This document shows positions 32,963-42,089 of a DNA stretch of 64,000 nucleotides, in pieces (within the stretch, counting starts at the first letter, position 1; each line of letters starts with the position of its first letter). A program made the position numbers and the translations under genes. This DNA is from Gemmatimonadetes bacterium bin94 (GTDB lineage: Bacteria > Gemmatimonadota > Gemmatimonadetes > Longimicrobiales > Gaopeijiaceae): contig MPNE01000001.1 of NCBI GenBank assembly GCA_002238865.1, positions 62,001 through 126,000 of the forward strand. Reading direction: 5' to 3'. The notes beneath the pieces are model-generated. The model had not been told where the DNA came from, did not search any database, and worked only from the letters and a program-made list of their open reading frames with translations.

Positions 32963-34147
32963 TTGAGTTCGAGCCTGTTCACCTCCGAATCCGTCACCGA
33001 GGGGCACCCGGACAAGGTTGCCGACCAGATTTCAGACGCCGTTGTCGACGAAATCCTGAAACGCAACCCCGAGGGCCGGGTGGCCTGCGAGACGCTGTTG
33101 GCGGCGACGATGGTCGCGGTCGCGGGTGAGGTCCGGACCGACACCCTCCCCGATGTCCCGGAACTGGTGCGCGGGGTCATGCGTAGCGTCGGCTACGAGG
33201 CGCCCGTCTATGGGGTGGACGGCACCGAGTGTACCGTTGCGCTCGTGAGGCAATCCGCCGAGATCGCGGCTGGCGTCGACCACGGCGGCGCGGGCGATCA
33301 GGGAATGATGTTCGGCATGGCCTGCGACGAGACTCCCGAGTACATGCCCGCCCCCATTGCCGCCGCCCACGCCCTCGTCAAGCAGCTCTCCAGAGTTCGC
33401 AAGTCGGGCGAGATCCCGTGGCTCCTCCCCGACGGCAAATCCCAGGTGACGTACGAATACGACGGGGTCGATCCGACCCGGGTCACGACGGTGGTCCTGA
33501 GCGCCCAGCACGCCGACACTCACAGAGGGGCGGCGTTGTCGCAGGAGGAGATAAGGGACGAGCTGATCGCCAGGGTAATCGTTCCGGTGCTTCCCGGTAA
33601 CCACTTCGAACTTGGCGCCACAACCGTGCACATCAACCCGAGTGGGAGCTTCGTGTCGGGGGGACCCCAGGCGGACGCGGGGTTGACTGGCCGCAAGATC
33701 ATCGTGGACACCTATGGCGGGATGGGACGCCACGGGGGTGGCGCATTCTCGGGCAAGGACGCCACGAAGGTGGACCGGTCCGGCGCGTACGCGGCTCGCT
33801 GGGCGGCAAAGAACCTGGTGGCGGCCGGCGCTGCTTCGCGCTGCGAGGTGCGACTCGCCTATGCGATCGGTGTGGCGCGACCCGTCCAGATCTGGGTGGA
33901 CTCGTTCGGGACCGGTCTCGTACCGGACAGCGATCTTTCTCGCGCCGTGGACGCCGTCTTCGACTTCAGACCCCGGAGCATCATGAACGAGTTGGATCTG
34001 CGCAGTCCGATCTTTGGCCACACCGCCGCGTATGGGCACTTCGGACGGACTCCGCGAGTGGTGGAAGTTGGAGGCCGCAAGGTGCAACTCTTCGCGTGGG
34101 AGCGCACGAACCGGGTGGAAGAGCTCAGGACGGCGTTGCAGCTATGA
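32963..34147 (+). CDS. metK: S-adenosylmethionine synthetase
   Basis: Makes SAM from methionine and ATP. The 394-residue protein has the methionine/ATP motif SVTEGHPDKVADQISDAVVD at the N-terminus, GAGDQGMMFG (hexapeptide GAGDQG), and GGGAFSGKDATKVDRSGAYAAR. The start is TTG 32963 (LSSSLFTSES) with AGAGG eight bases upstream. The 114-base gap before it shows no SAM-riboswitch fold that I can recognise. The BFN-nuclease gene follows after 60 bases. Confidence 0.96.
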   Translation: MSSSLFTSESVTEGHPDKVADQISDAVVDEILKRNPEGRVACETLLAATMVAVAGEVRTDTLPDVPELVRGVMRSVGYEAPVYGVDGTECTVALVRQSAEIAAGVDHGGAGDQGMMFGMACDETPEYMPAPIAAAHALVKQLSRVRKSGEIPWLLPDGKSQVTYEYDGVDPTRVTTVVLSAQHADTHRGAALSQEEIRDELIARVIVPVLPGNHFELGATTVHINPSGSFVSGGPQADAGLTGRKIIVDTYGGMGRHGGGAFSGKDATKVDRSGAYAARWAAKNLVAAGAASRCEVRLAYAIGVARPVQIWVDSFGTGLVPDSDLSRAVDAVFDFRPRSIMNELDLRSPIFGHTAAYGHFGRTPRVVEVGGRKVQLFAWERTNRVEELRTALQL

Positions 34148-34207
34148 CGCGGAATGCCCATTGTGGGCAGACGCGAGCGGATCATCCCGTGAGGTGAGGA
34201 GGGTCAG

Positions 34208-34720
34208 GTGATCGAGGTCAATGTACAGAACCTCGCATTCGACCGAGCGTCGAACACGCCAGTCGTCATTCTCAGGGAAGTCGGCACCGATCGTGTGCTC
34301 CCCATCTGGATCGGTCCCGGCGAAGCGAGTGCGATCGCAATGCACCTGGGAGGCGTCTCCTTCCAGCGCCCGCTGACACACGATCTCCTTGTCTCCATAC
34401 TCGGGGGTCTGGGGGGGACCTTGCTGCGCGTGCTCATCACCCGTGTCGAGGACAGTACCTACTTCGCCGAACTTATCATCGACCGGGACGGCGACCTCAT
34501 TTCCGTCGACGCGAGGCCTTCCGACTCAATCGCCATGGCACTGCGGGCAAAGGCCCGGATCTTCGCCGACGACGCCCTGCTGGAGTCCGCCTCCCAAGCG
34601 CTCGACGCCCCCCGGAGCGACGAGCCGGATGGCGAAGACGAAACGCAGATCAGCGGCCAGGCTCTGGAAGAGCACCTGCGGAAGCTCCGTCCCGAAGACC
34701 TGGGGCGGTTCGACCATTAG
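34208..34720 (+). CDS. Bifunctional nuclease (BFN, DUF151) family protein
   Basis: A 170-residue protein whose first 125 residues match the BFN domain: ILREVGTDRVLPIWIGPGEASAIAMHL, FAELIIDRDGDLISVDARPSDSIAMALR. BFN proteins have been described as nucleases with RNase and DNase activity. The C-terminus (residues 130-170) is acidic then helical, EEHLRKLRPEDLGRF, common in bacterial members. GTG 34208 has GAGGAGGGTCAG just upstream, a good ribosome site. It sits between metK and a membrane protein, with short gaps. Confidence 0.88.
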   Translation: MIEVNVQNLAFDRASNTPVVILREVGTDRVLPIWIGPGEASAIAMHLGGVSFQRPLTHDLLVSILGGLGGTLLRVLITRVEDSTYFAELIIDRDGDLISVDARPSDSIAMALRAKARIFADDALLESASQALDAPRSDEPDGEDETQISGQALEEHLRKLRPEDLGRFDH

Positions 34721-34743
34721 CGGACCGTGGTGACACCCTGTCA

Positions 34744-35868
34744 ATGTGGCTGACTCCGATCCGGGCGCTCGCCCTCTCCGGCTTCGGCAGCCTGCTGGCG
34801 GTGGCGCTCGCGTGGGATGCGCCGTCCGAAGTCCGGCAGGAGCCGCTCGGCCCCGTCCTTGCGGGTGAGGTGCTCATCGGCGATCAGCCGGCGGACAGCG
34901 GGACGGTTGTCCTGCACAGGGTGTCCGCGTTCTTCACGGGAGAAGTCGACAGCGTCGCGGTCGACCGGCGGGGCGCCTTCGAGATTCGACTGCCGGCGGA
35001 GCCCGACTCCCAGGCGGGTGACGTCTTCTTCGCCTCGATCCGGTACCAGAATGTCCTCTATTTCGGCGAAGCGATCACAGGCGCGGAGAACTTCGCCGAA
35101 CCCTACCTCATCCAGACGTATCCGACGGTGGGAGCCGGCGCCGGCACCTTTCTTCCATTGCGTGTCAGGAACGTCTTCGTGCAGCTGTCGGAGTCCGGGC
35201 GCGGTTGGAACGTGACCGATCTCTTCGAAATCGGCAACGACGCGCGGGCAACGCTGGTGGCCAGCGAGGACGGCGCGACCTGGACCCATGCGCTGCCTCC
35301 GGAGGCCGTCGACTTCAGCGTGGGACAGAGTGACCTTTCGCCCGACGCTGCAAGCTTCCGGGAGGGCAGAATCCACGTTTCCGCCCCGATCCCGCCCGGT
35401 GGCAGCGTCTACCTCCTCCGCTACCGGGTTCCCGAAGACGACTTCACGATCCCGCTGGAGGGGGGCGCCGGCTCGATGGAGTTGCTGGTCCGGGAGCCGG
35501 CCGGCGAACTCACCGTCTCCGGGTTGGCGGCGGCGGAAGGAATCGAGCTGGAGGGGTTCGCCTACCGGCGATTTGCGGGACGCGAAATGGCTCCGTCAGT
35601 CGTGACGGTTGCGCGCGGGACGCCTCTGACGCCCACCGGCTCCATACCCTTGCTGGCGGTGCTCATCACCCTGTCGCTGGCTGCGGCCGGGGCGTTTCTG
35701 GTGGCTCGCGGGCGCGCCAGGCCACTCAGGGCGCACCGGGCAACCGACCGGCGGAGGGGGATCCTCGTCCAGATCGCCCGTCTCGATGAGGAATGGAGCG
35801 GTGGCAGCCTCGAGGTGGAAGACTACGACAGGCGCCGCGAACGGCTCATCGAGGAGCTGAGAGGGTGA
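34744..35868 (+). CDS. Membrane-anchored Ig-like protein with short cytoplasmic tail
   Basis: A 374-residue protein. Residues 1-25 form a signal peptide or anchor; 40-120 resemble a carboxypeptidase-regulatory-like beta-sandwich (VLAGEVLIGDQPADSGTVVLHR); 130-290 are further beta-rich sequence with no named fold; 303-322 form a transmembrane helix; the tail 323-374 is basic, then LDEEWSGGSLEVEDYDRRRERLIEEL, which resembles the helix-turn seen in SHOCT-like and CcmI-like tails. Most of it would lie in the periplasm. Function unknown. ATG 34744 lies 23 bases after the nuclease, and recO starts 22 bases after its end, so it belongs to the same run. Confidence 0.65.
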   Translation: MWLTPIRALALSGFGSLLAVALAWDAPSEVRQEPLGPVLAGEVLIGDQPADSGTVVLHRVSAFFTGEVDSVAVDRRGAFEIRLPAEPDSQAGDVFFASIRYQNVLYFGEAITGAENFAEPYLIQTYPTVGAGAGTFLPLRVRNVFVQLSESGRGWNVTDLFEIGNDARATLVASEDGATWTHALPPEAVDFSVGQSDLSPDAASFREGRIHVSAPIPPGGSVYLLRYRVPEDDFTIPLEGGAGSMELLVREPAGELTVSGLAAAEGIELEGFAYRRFAGREMAPSVVTVARGTPLTPTGSIPLLAVLITLSLAAAGAFLVARGRARPLRAHRATDRRRGILVQIARLDEEWSGGSLEVEDYDRRRERLIEELRG

Positions 35869-35890
35869 ATGCCCCACCACGGGCCGGGGC

Positions 35891-36661
35891 ATGGTCACGG
35901 TAACGACCCCGGCGGTACTGCTCCGGGCGCACGCGTACTCGGAGAGCAGCCGGGTGCTCAGGTTCTATACCCGTGAGCTGGGGCTGGTCGGCGTCATGGC
36001 ACTCGGGGCGCGGCGAGGCGCATCAAAGGGGCGGGGCGCCGCGGGCACCTTCGGCGAGGGAACGGCGGTGGTGGCCGTGCGCGAGAATCGCGAGCTGCAG
36101 TCCCTTCGCGAATTCAGCCCGGCCAAGACCCGATTCGGTCTGGCTGCCGATGTTCGTCGTCTGGCGGGGGCGTCGATCGCCGGGGAACTTGTCCTCGGTC
36201 ACGCCGGCCAGGAACCCCACCCCGAGCTCTACGACGCGCTTTCGGCGGGTCTGGACCGGCTTGAGGACGCCTCTCCCGGCGGGGTGGTCGGCGAAGTGCT
36301 GGCTCTGGGGTGGAGGATGGTCCATATCCTGGGTTTCGCGCCCGAGTTGTCTGCCTGCATGTCCTGCGGCCGACTGCTCGAGGAAGACGACATGGGTCGC
36401 TTCGACCTGGCTGGAGGGGGGATCCGGGGGCCGGGTTGCGGTGCGGTCGAGGGGGCACGCAGGATCGGCCCCCTGGCGCGGGCCCAGTTGCGCACGCTGC
36501 TCCTGGGAGAAGTCCCCGGGAATCTGCTCAAGCCCGGGGCCCACCTGGCGCTGCTGGACGACTTCACCGCCTATCACATGCTGGGAGGGCGCCGGCTCGG
36601 GTCGTTCCGATTCCTGGAACCACCCGCCTCCCCGGTCTCGGGCGCTCCGGAGGGCACGTGA
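35891..36661 (+). CDS. recO: DNA repair protein RecO
   Basis: Recombination mediator that loads RecA on SSB-coated DNA together with RecR. The 256-residue protein has the N-terminal OB fold (TPAVLLRAHAYSESSRVLRFYTRELG), the helical domain, and a C-terminal zinc site with CMSCGRLL and GPGCG, so three of four cysteines are apparent. The stop overlaps the selB GTG start (GTGA), so the two are translated together; no known functional link explains this. Confidence 0.92.
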   Translation: MVTVTTPAVLLRAHAYSESSRVLRFYTRELGLVGVMALGARRGASKGRGAAGTFGEGTAVVAVRENRELQSLREFSPAKTRFGLAADVRRLAGASIAGELVLGHAGQEPHPELYDALSAGLDRLEDASPGGVVGEVLALGWRMVHILGFAPELSACMSCGRLLEEDDMGRFDLAGGGIRGPGCGAVEGARRIGPLARAQLRTLLLGEVPGNLLKPGAHLALLDDFTAYHMLGGRRLGSFRFLEPPASPVSGAPEGT

Positions 36662-38634
36662 CGAGAATCCCGGACTCTCCCGCGAGCGGCGACCCTCGCC
36701 CCGGGTCTCACCCGGGGACCAGCCTCATCCTTGGCACGGCCGGCCACATCGATCACGGAAAAACATCGTTGGTGCGCGCCCTTACCGGAGTCGACACGGA
36801 CCGGCTCGACGAAGAGAAGCGGCGAGGCATCACCATTGAACTCGGCTTCGCGCGCTACACTCCGGAGGGTGGTACATCGTTCGGTATCGTGGATGTTCCC
36901 GGGCACGAGGGATTCGTGCGCACCATGGTTGCCGGTGCCACGGGGATGGACATCGTGCTCATGGTGGTTGCCGCGGACGAGGGCGTGATGCCCCAGACGC
37001 GCGAGCACCTGGCGATCATCAGGCTCCTCGGCGTCGAGGGGATGGTCGTCGCGATCACGAAGTCGGATCTGGTCGACGAGGAATGGCTCGAACTGGTCGA
37101 TGAGGATGTTCGCGGGCTCCTCGCGGGGACGCCGTACGAGAACGTGGAGATCGTGCCGACATCGGTGCAGTCGGGCACCGGACTGACAGCGCTGTCGCGG
37201 GCTCTGCTTCGGTGTGGGCGCCAGGCCCGCGAACGGGTGACGGGGGACCTGGCCCGTCTTCCCGTCGATCGCGTCTTCGCCATGGAGGGCGCCGGAACGG
37301 TCGTCACGGGAACGCTGTGGTCCGGACGTCTGGTGCGGGGCTCCACCGTCCGAATCCTCCCCCGCGGGGATCAGGCGCGGATCCGTGCCGTTCAGGTGCA
37401 CGGCGCCGCGGAGGAGAGCGCGATGGCGGGGCAGCGGACCGCTCTGGCACTGACCGGGGCAGCGGTGCGGCGGGGCATGATCGAGCGCGGGGATGTGCTC
37501 GTCAGCGACGACAGCTGGTCACCGTCGATGATGCTCACGGTGGAGCTGCGAGCGCTCGAAGGAAGCGGGTGGAGGCTGGAGGCTGGCCAGAGGGTCCGCG
37601 TACACCTCGGCACGATCGAGGTCATGGCGCGGGTCGCGCTCTTCGACGTGGAGGAAGTCGTGCCCCACGAACCCGCCCTGGCCCAGCTGCGCCTTGAGGG
37701 GCCGGTTGTGGCTCGCTCGGGAGATCGCTTCGTGATCCGTTCGTACTCGCCGGTCACCACGATTGCCGGCGGCGTGGTGCTGGAGCCGATTCCTCCCAAG
37801 CGGAAGCGTCTTTCGGACGACGAGCGGCTGTCTCTGACGGCCCTGTCGAGAGGTGGTCCGCACGCGGTGAAGGGTGCTGTTGCACTCGCCGGATGGAGCG
37901 GCCTCGAGACCTCGGCCGTGGGGGTCCGGGCCGGGTGGCGGGCGGGGGCGATCGACGACCCGGCCGACTCGCTTTTCCGGCTTGACCGCGTCCTCTTCGA
38001 TCCGGCGATCGCGTCCGCCGGAGAGGATCTCCTCCTCGCGGCGGTGCGGCGTCACCACCGGGATCATCACCTGGCCGCCGGTGCGCCACTGGGCGTCCTG
38101 CGCACGGCTCTGCCCGCGCGCGCGCACCCCCGATTGGCCGACGGGCTGGCGGCACGGCTGGTGGAGCAGGGGAGATTGATCGTCGAAGGCAAGGAAGCGC
38201 GGCTACCCGGATTCGAGGCGGCGTTGTCCCCGGACGAGGAGCGGCTGTCGGAGCGTGTTGTTGCCGTCCTGCACGATGCGGACCTTCAGGGTCCCACGAC
38301 GGCGGAGCTCGCGGCGCTGCTCGGCGACCCCCCCGCTATGGAGGCGCTCTTGGGGTTTCTCTCCGAGCGGGGACGCGTCCGTCTGCTCGGTGACGCGTAT
38401 TGGGTTTGCCAGACGGCGCTGGACCGGGCCGCCCGCAGCGTCGTGGAGGAACTCGGGGGCCGGGAAGGGTTGGGTCCGGCCGACTTCCGAGAGGTGATCC
38501 CCGTCACGCGCAAGCACCTGATTCCGATTCTGGCCCATCTCGACGCCCTGGGCGTCACGATGAGGCTGGACACGGGTCGGCGGGTGACCCCGGACTGGAC
38601 TCCGGGGTCGAGGGCGAGCAGCCCCGGGGGTTAG
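36658..38634 (+). CDS. selB: Selenocysteine-specific elongation factor SelB
   Basis: GTPase that delivers selenocysteyl-tRNA to UGA codons with a SECIS hairpin. The 658-residue protein has G1 [14 protein letters not shown]3 [10 protein letters not shown]4 TKSD in the GTPase domain (residues 20-200), EF-Tu-like barrels to about 365, and a long C-terminal part with winged-helix repeats that bind m[19 protein letters not shown] and the ending [18 protein letters not shown] are typical. GTG 36658 overlaps recO. It implies that selA, selC, selD and selenoproteins exist elsewhere; none were recognised here. Confidence 0.94.
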   Translation: MTRIPDSPASGDPRPGSHPGTSLILGTAGHIDHGKTSLVRALTGVDTDRLDEEKRRGITIELGFARYTPEGGTSFGIVDVPGHEGFVRTMVAGATGMDIVLMVVAADEGVMPQTREHLAIIRLLGVEGMVVAITKSDLVDEEWLELVDEDVRGLLAGTPYENVEIVPTSVQSGTGLTALSRALLRCGRQARERVTGDLARLPVDRVFAMEGAGTVVTGTLWSGRLVRGSTVRILPRGDQARIRAVQVHGAAEESAMAGQRTALALTGAAVRRGMIERGDVLVSDDSWSPSMMLTVELRALEGSGWRLEAGQRVRVHLGTIEVMARVALFDVEEVVPHEPALAQLRLEGPVVARSGDRFVIRSYSPVTTIAGGVVLEPIPPKRKRLSDDERLSLTALSRGGPHAVKGAVALAGWSGLETSAVGVRAGWRAGAIDDPADSLFRLDRVLFDPAIASAGEDLLLAAVRRHHRDHHLAAGAPLGVLRTALPARAHPRLADGLAARLVEQGRLIVEGKEARLPGFEAALSPDEERLSERVVAVLHDADLQGPTTAELAALLGDPPAMEALLGFLSERGRVRLLGDAYWVCQTALDRAARSVVEELGGREGLGPADFREVIPVTRKHLIPILAHLDALGVTMRLDTGRRVTPDWTPGSRASSPGG

Positions 38635-38690
38635 CGGGCCGGCAACCTTTCGGGTGCCTCTGGTGTCTTATCTCGCAACGCCGATTTCGC

Positions 38691-38720
38691 TTGACTTCGG
38701 GAGGGCGACGCGGGTAATAT
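38691..38720 (+). promoter_or_regulatory. Promoter before the FlgD-Ig-like gene
   Basis: TTGACT (38691-38696) and TAATAT (38715-38720) with an 18-base spacer form one of the best sigma-70-like promoters in the window. It gives a leader of about 90 bases before the GTG at 38816, carrying AGGAGGGG at 38767 that has no start codon at a usual distance. Confidence 0.65.
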
Positions 38721-38815
38721 GTCCAAACACCCGGCAGTTTCACGGTCCCGAGTCGGTCCAAGCCCTTAGGAGGGGCGATCGCACGAACGCTACTGAATCG
38801 AAGGCAGGACAGCTT

Positions 38816-39256
38816 GTGAGGCGCATGCTTTGCGTCGGTTTTTTTCTCTTGTTTGGCGGCACCGGAAGCGTGGCCGCTCAGGATCGTCCTGTGCCCGTTG
38901 GCGAGCAGGATCCGGGGTTCAAGCTGGAGCAGAACTACCCGAACCCCTTCAACCCCGAAACGCGAATCCCCTTTGTATTGTCCGAGTCGCTCTTCTCCGA
39001 AGGGGAGTCCGCCACGGTATCCATACGCATTTTCAACATCCTGCAGCAGTTCGTGGCGTCGCCGGTGGCCCTCGGACTCCCCAGCGGCGAGGGGTTGCCG
39101 CTTCTCCAGCGCGAGTACACGTCGGCCGGACGCTACGAGGCGTTCTGGGACGGGCGTGACCGCACCGGCAGACCGGTCGCTTCCGGCGTCTACTTCGTCA
39201 CCATGCTGGTCAACGGACGGGGTCCCTACGTCCGCAAGATGTTCGTAACGAAGTAG
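38816..39256 (+). CDS. Small secreted protein with FlgD-Ig/T9SS-like C-terminal domain
   Basis: About 146 residues. GTG 38816 gives a signal peptide VRRMLCVGFFLLFGGTGSVAAQ; then residues 38-146 form a single FlgD-Ig-like or type A C-terminal domain with FKLEQNYPNPFNPETRIPF, GRYEAFWDGRDRTGRPVASGVYFVTM and VRKMFVTK. Usually this domain ends large secreted proteins in Bacteroidota and related phyla; here it is the entire mature protein. It has its own promoter upstream and faces the IIA gene convergently. Role unknown: possibly a cell-surface or sorting accessory. Confidence 0.75.
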   Translation: MRRMLCVGFFLLFGGTGSVAAQDRPVPVGEQDPGFKLEQNYPNPFNPETRIPFVLSESLFSEGESATVSIRIFNILQQFVASPVALGLPSGEGLPLLQREYTSAGRYEAFWDGRDRTGRPVASGVYFVTMLVNGRGPYVRKMFVTK

Positions 39257-39274
39257 GGGGCGTGAACCGGGACG

Positions 39275-39727
39275 CTAGACCCCCTTTGATTCCAGCAGGT
39301 CGAAGAAACTCCTCGGCGATGTCAGGGATGCCAGTCTGGCCGGTACGTCGGCTTCCTTTGCCAGACGGGCCACTTTCCCGAGCACGCGGAGGTACTGTCC
39401 GGAGACCTCCGTGCGTGGCGCCACGATCAGAAAGAAGTGATGGACCGGCCGGTTGTCGATGGCGCGGAATTCGACGCCGTCCGGGTGGCGTCCATACGCC
39501 AGGTGCAGACGGCTGACAACGAGCGAACGGCAGTGCGGGATCGCGATTCCCCTGCCGATCCCGGTGGAGCCCAGGTTTTCGCGCCTCCGCAGGGCCCGCG
39601 CCAGGACACCCCGCGACCGTTCCTCGATCCCGATCAGGTCCACGAGCGATTCCAGGACGTCCTCCCGGGTAGCGCCCGCAAGGCGAAGGCTGACTCGCTC
39701 CGGCGCGAGAAATTCACGAAGCAACAT
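39275..39727 (-). CDS. PTS IIA(Ntr)-like protein
   Basis: A 150-residue PTS EIIA type 2 (fructose/nitrogen) domain with phospho-histidine His65 in GIAIPHCRSLVV. LLREFLAPERVSLRLAGATREDVLESL opens the domain and FFLIVAPRTEVSGQYLRVLGKVARL is typical of PtsN. ATG 39727 gives exactly one domain; the longer open frame upstream is not needed. With HPr and enzyme I about 7 kb away and no IIB/IIC, this suggests a regulatory PTS. It is divergent from the dus gene with a 134-base gap. Confidence 0.87.
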   Translation of the reverse strand: MLLREFLAPERVSLRLAGATREDVLESLVDLIGIEERSRGVLARALRRRENLGSTGIGRGIAIPHCRSLVVSRLHLAYGRHPDGVEFRAIDNRPVHHFFLIVAPRTEVSGQYLRVLGKVARLAKEADVPARLASLTSPRSFFDLLESKGV

Positions 39728-39861
39728 GGAAAGTCGATGAGTTCCGGGTTGGGAGTGACCGGGCACGGGAGCGGGCCGCAAGATATTCGCCGGGGACCGG
39801 CATGGCCAGCCTTCGTGGCCAGGTCGTTCCGGTCGCGGGGCGGGTCTTTTAGCTTCCGGGC

Positions 39862-40935
39862 ATGAACAAGCTTCCATTCACGGTGCCGGGGAACCCCGAT
39901 ACGCCGCTCTTTCTGGCCCCCCAGGCCGGAGTCTCAGAGTCTCCCTTCCGGAGGCTGTGCAGGAGCTTCGGGGCGGATGTGGTGCTCACGGAGTTCGTGA
40001 GTGCCGAGGGAATCGTGCGCGAGAACGAGCGCACGGCGAACTATCTGCGCTTCGACGACGAAGAGCGCCCGATCGGGATTCAGATCTTCGGGGCCGACCC
40101 GGGAACGATGGCCGAAGCGGCCGCAATGGTCGCCGAGGCGTACGCTCCGGACTTTGTCGACATCAACTTCGGATGTCCGGTGAAGAAGGTCGTCAAGCGC
40201 AACGGAGGGTCCGGCTGCCTGCGGGACCTGGGCCTGGTGGGCCGCATCGTTCGCGCCGTGGTCGCCGCCGTCCCGCTCCCGGTGACGGTCAAGATCCGCT
40301 CGGGTTTTGACGAGGCCACCCGCGATCCGGTCGCGATCGGCAGCGTCTGTCGGGAGGCAGGGGCACGCATGGTCACGCTTCACCCCCGTACCCGCGCGGA
40401 CATGTACTCGGGTCGGGCGCGGTGGGACGAGATCGGGACCCTGGTCGGTGCTCTCGATGTTCCGGTGATCGGGAACGGCGACATCGTTGCGGGGGAAGAC
40501 GCCCGCCGCATGAAGGATCGCACCGGTTGCGCCGGGATCATGATCGCCCGGGGATCGCACGGTGCGCCATGGTTGTTCAGGCAGTCCCGCGCCGCGCTGG
40601 ACGGCCACAGGGTTCCCGGTCGGCCGGATGTACGAACCCGCTTCCGCATCTGCATGCGGCACGCGGAGAATGCGATCGCCTTCGGGGGCGACCCGGACAA
40701 GGCGGTCCGGGAGTTCCGAAAACACCTCGGCTGGTACACGAAGGGCCTGGCCGACGGGCGTCGGCTGCGGCAGCGGCTTTTCCAGGTGCAGGACCTCCGC
40801 GAAGTGCGTTCCGTGCTGGAGAGGTACCTGCGCGAAACCGGGGACGGGGGGTTTGCGGGGGACGGAGTCGATCTTATCGTTACAGTAGCGCCGACGGATG
40901 CAGGAAAGCATGCGCGGGTACCTGCCGGCCGCTGA
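39862..40935 (+). CDS. tRNA-dihydrouridine synthase
   Basis: FMN enzyme reducing uridine to dihydrouridine in tRNA D-loops. In 357 residues: LFLAPQAGVSESPFRRLCRSFGADVVLTEFVSAEG, the active-site cysteine in INFGCPVKKVVKRNGGSG, TLHPRTRADMYSG, VPVIGNGDIVAGEDA and ARGSHGAPWLF match the DusB type; the last 60 residues form the helical tRNA-binding domain. ATG 39862 is the start. It ends eleven bases before the tmRNA gene. Confidence 0.92.
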   Translation: MNKLPFTVPGNPDTPLFLAPQAGVSESPFRRLCRSFGADVVLTEFVSAEGIVRENERTANYLRFDDEERPIGIQIFGADPGTMAEAAAMVAEAYAPDFVDINFGCPVKKVVKRNGGSGCLRDLGLVGRIVRAVVAAVPLPVTVKIRSGFDEATRDPVAIGSVCREAGARMVTLHPRTRADMYSGRARWDEIGTLVGALDVPVIGNGDIVAGEDARRMKDRTGCAGIMIARGSHGAPWLFRQSRAALDGHRVPGRPDVRTRFRICMRHAENAIAFGGDPDKAVREFRKHLGWYTKGLADGRRLRQRLFQVQDLREVRSVLERYLRETGDGGFAGDGVDLIVTVAPTDAGKHARVPAGR

Positions 40936-40946
40936 TTGAGAGTACT

Positions 40947-41299
40947 GGGGGCGACACGGCTTCGACGGGTTTGGTGAATTCGGGGCTGCGTGCCGAGGTC
41001 CGGGGGCCTCGATAAACATCCCGGAAAACGTTCAAATGCCAACAACGATCTGGCTCTGGCAGCTTAAGACATAAGCTGCCCGTTCCCCTGCAAGCCCGCC
41101 CGAGGCGAGCCGTGGGAACGTCGACAATTCGGGCTGGTGCTCACATCCACGCCACTGGACGAGAGCACGAGACACAAGGTGGCTAGCCCGGCAAGGGTCG
41201 TTCGCCGACCCGGCCGGTAGCGAATCGAACGGCGATCTACGCACGTAGAGGCCTGGAAGAATCCATTCGCGGACGCGGGTTCGACTCCCGCCGCCTCCA
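40947..41299 (+). ncRNA. ssrA: tmRNA (transfer-messenger RNA)
   Basis: One-piece tmRNA of 353 bases that rescues stalled ribosomes with SmpB. The 5' end GGGGGCG pairs with CGCCTCC near the 3' end (41292-41298), giving a seven-pair acceptor stem with one G-U, followed by discriminator A; CCA is not encoded. The T arm GCGGGTTCGACTCCCGC and the opening GACACGGCTTCGACGGG match the tRNA-like domain. The tag frame at 41038-41067 reads GCC AAC AAC GAT CTG GCT CTG GCA GCT TAA, that is ANNDLALAA, ending in the usual LAA degron. Very secure. Confidence 0.97.
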
Positions 41300-41305
41300 T
41301 TTCCG

Positions 41306-41353
41306 CGGGACACGAGTCCAGCCACGGGCTTTCCGACGTGGCGCTCTGTCCCG
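41306..41353 (+). terminator. Possible terminator after tmRNA
   Basis: CGGGACA (41306-41312) pairs with TGTCCCG (41347-41353), and CCACG pairs with CGTGG inside. There is no T-run, so this may be only a stabilising 3' structure or a processing site for the tmRNA precursor. Confidence 0.3.
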
Positions 41354-41425
41354 GGTGTAACCGGTCCGCTCATCGTGCCGCGAACTGGACGGATGTCTGC
41401 AACAATCATTCGGGGAACCATCAAC

Positions 41426-41977
41426 GTGAAACGAAAGCTGACCATCCTCGGCGCCACTCTGCCGATCATCCTCATCGCCGACGTCATCACCAAGCGCTGG
41501 GCTGTCGAGGCGTTGCTCGGGGCGTCCCGGCCCGACTTCATGGGGGGCGCCGTGCCCCTCACGCTGGCCTACAACCGGGGCGCGGCCTTCGGGATATCGA
41601 TCGGCGACAATCCGCGCTTGTTCTTCATCCCCGTCGCGCTTCTCGCGCTTGGCTTGATGGTCGCGCTGATCATCCGGGCCCACGATCGCGACCACCTCAG
41701 GCTGATCTCGCTGGCCCTGGTGATTTCCGGTGCACTCGGCAACCTGATCGACCGAGTCAGGTGGGATCAGGGCGTCGTCGACTTCATTGGCCCCATCCCC
41801 CTCGGCTTCATGAACTGGCCCATCTTCAACATCGCGGACATGGCCATCTCGTGCGGGGCGGTGTTGCTGGCGGTGTCCTTCTGGCTTGAGGACCGGGCGC
41901 TGAAGCGAGCGGAGGGCGACAAGCGGGCCGACGCGCCGGCGGAGGTCATGACGGGGCCGGAACCCACCGAGAGCTGA
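41426..41977 (+). CDS. lspA: Lipoprotein signal peptidase II
   Basis: Inner-membrane aspartyl protease that cuts prolipoproteins before the lipidated cysteine. About 183 residues with four helices; the catalytic aspartates lie in GNLIDRVRWDQGVVDFI and FNIADMAI, and NRGAAFGIS is the family's third block. GTG 41426 has GGGGA nine bases upstream; ATG 41393 would add 11 residues. The C-terminus after residue 150 is charged and longer than usual. Lipoprotein substrates with clear lipoboxes occur later in the window. Confidence 0.92.
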   Translation: MKRKLTILGATLPIILIADVITKRWAVEALLGASRPDFMGGAVPLTLAYNRGAAFGISIGDNPRLFFIPVALLALGLMVALIIRAHDRDHLRLISLALVISGALGNLIDRVRWDQGVVDFIGPIPLGFMNWPIFNIADMAISCGAVLLAVSFWLEDRALKRAEGDKRADAPAEVMTGPEPTES

Positions 41978-42089
41978 GAAACTGCTCGGAAGCGGCGCGG
42001 ACTCCTATCGCCTCGCCCACGTCGCTCACGGGGGGGCGCGGCGCGATGCCGCGCAGCACCGGGATCCGCGAGCCGCAAGCCCGGCCAGG

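Noticed and set aside
41124-41131. GACAATTC within tmRNA as another copy of the receptor motif
   Set aside because: It lies inside a structured RNA gene and lacks the CAATTG palindrome; chance match.
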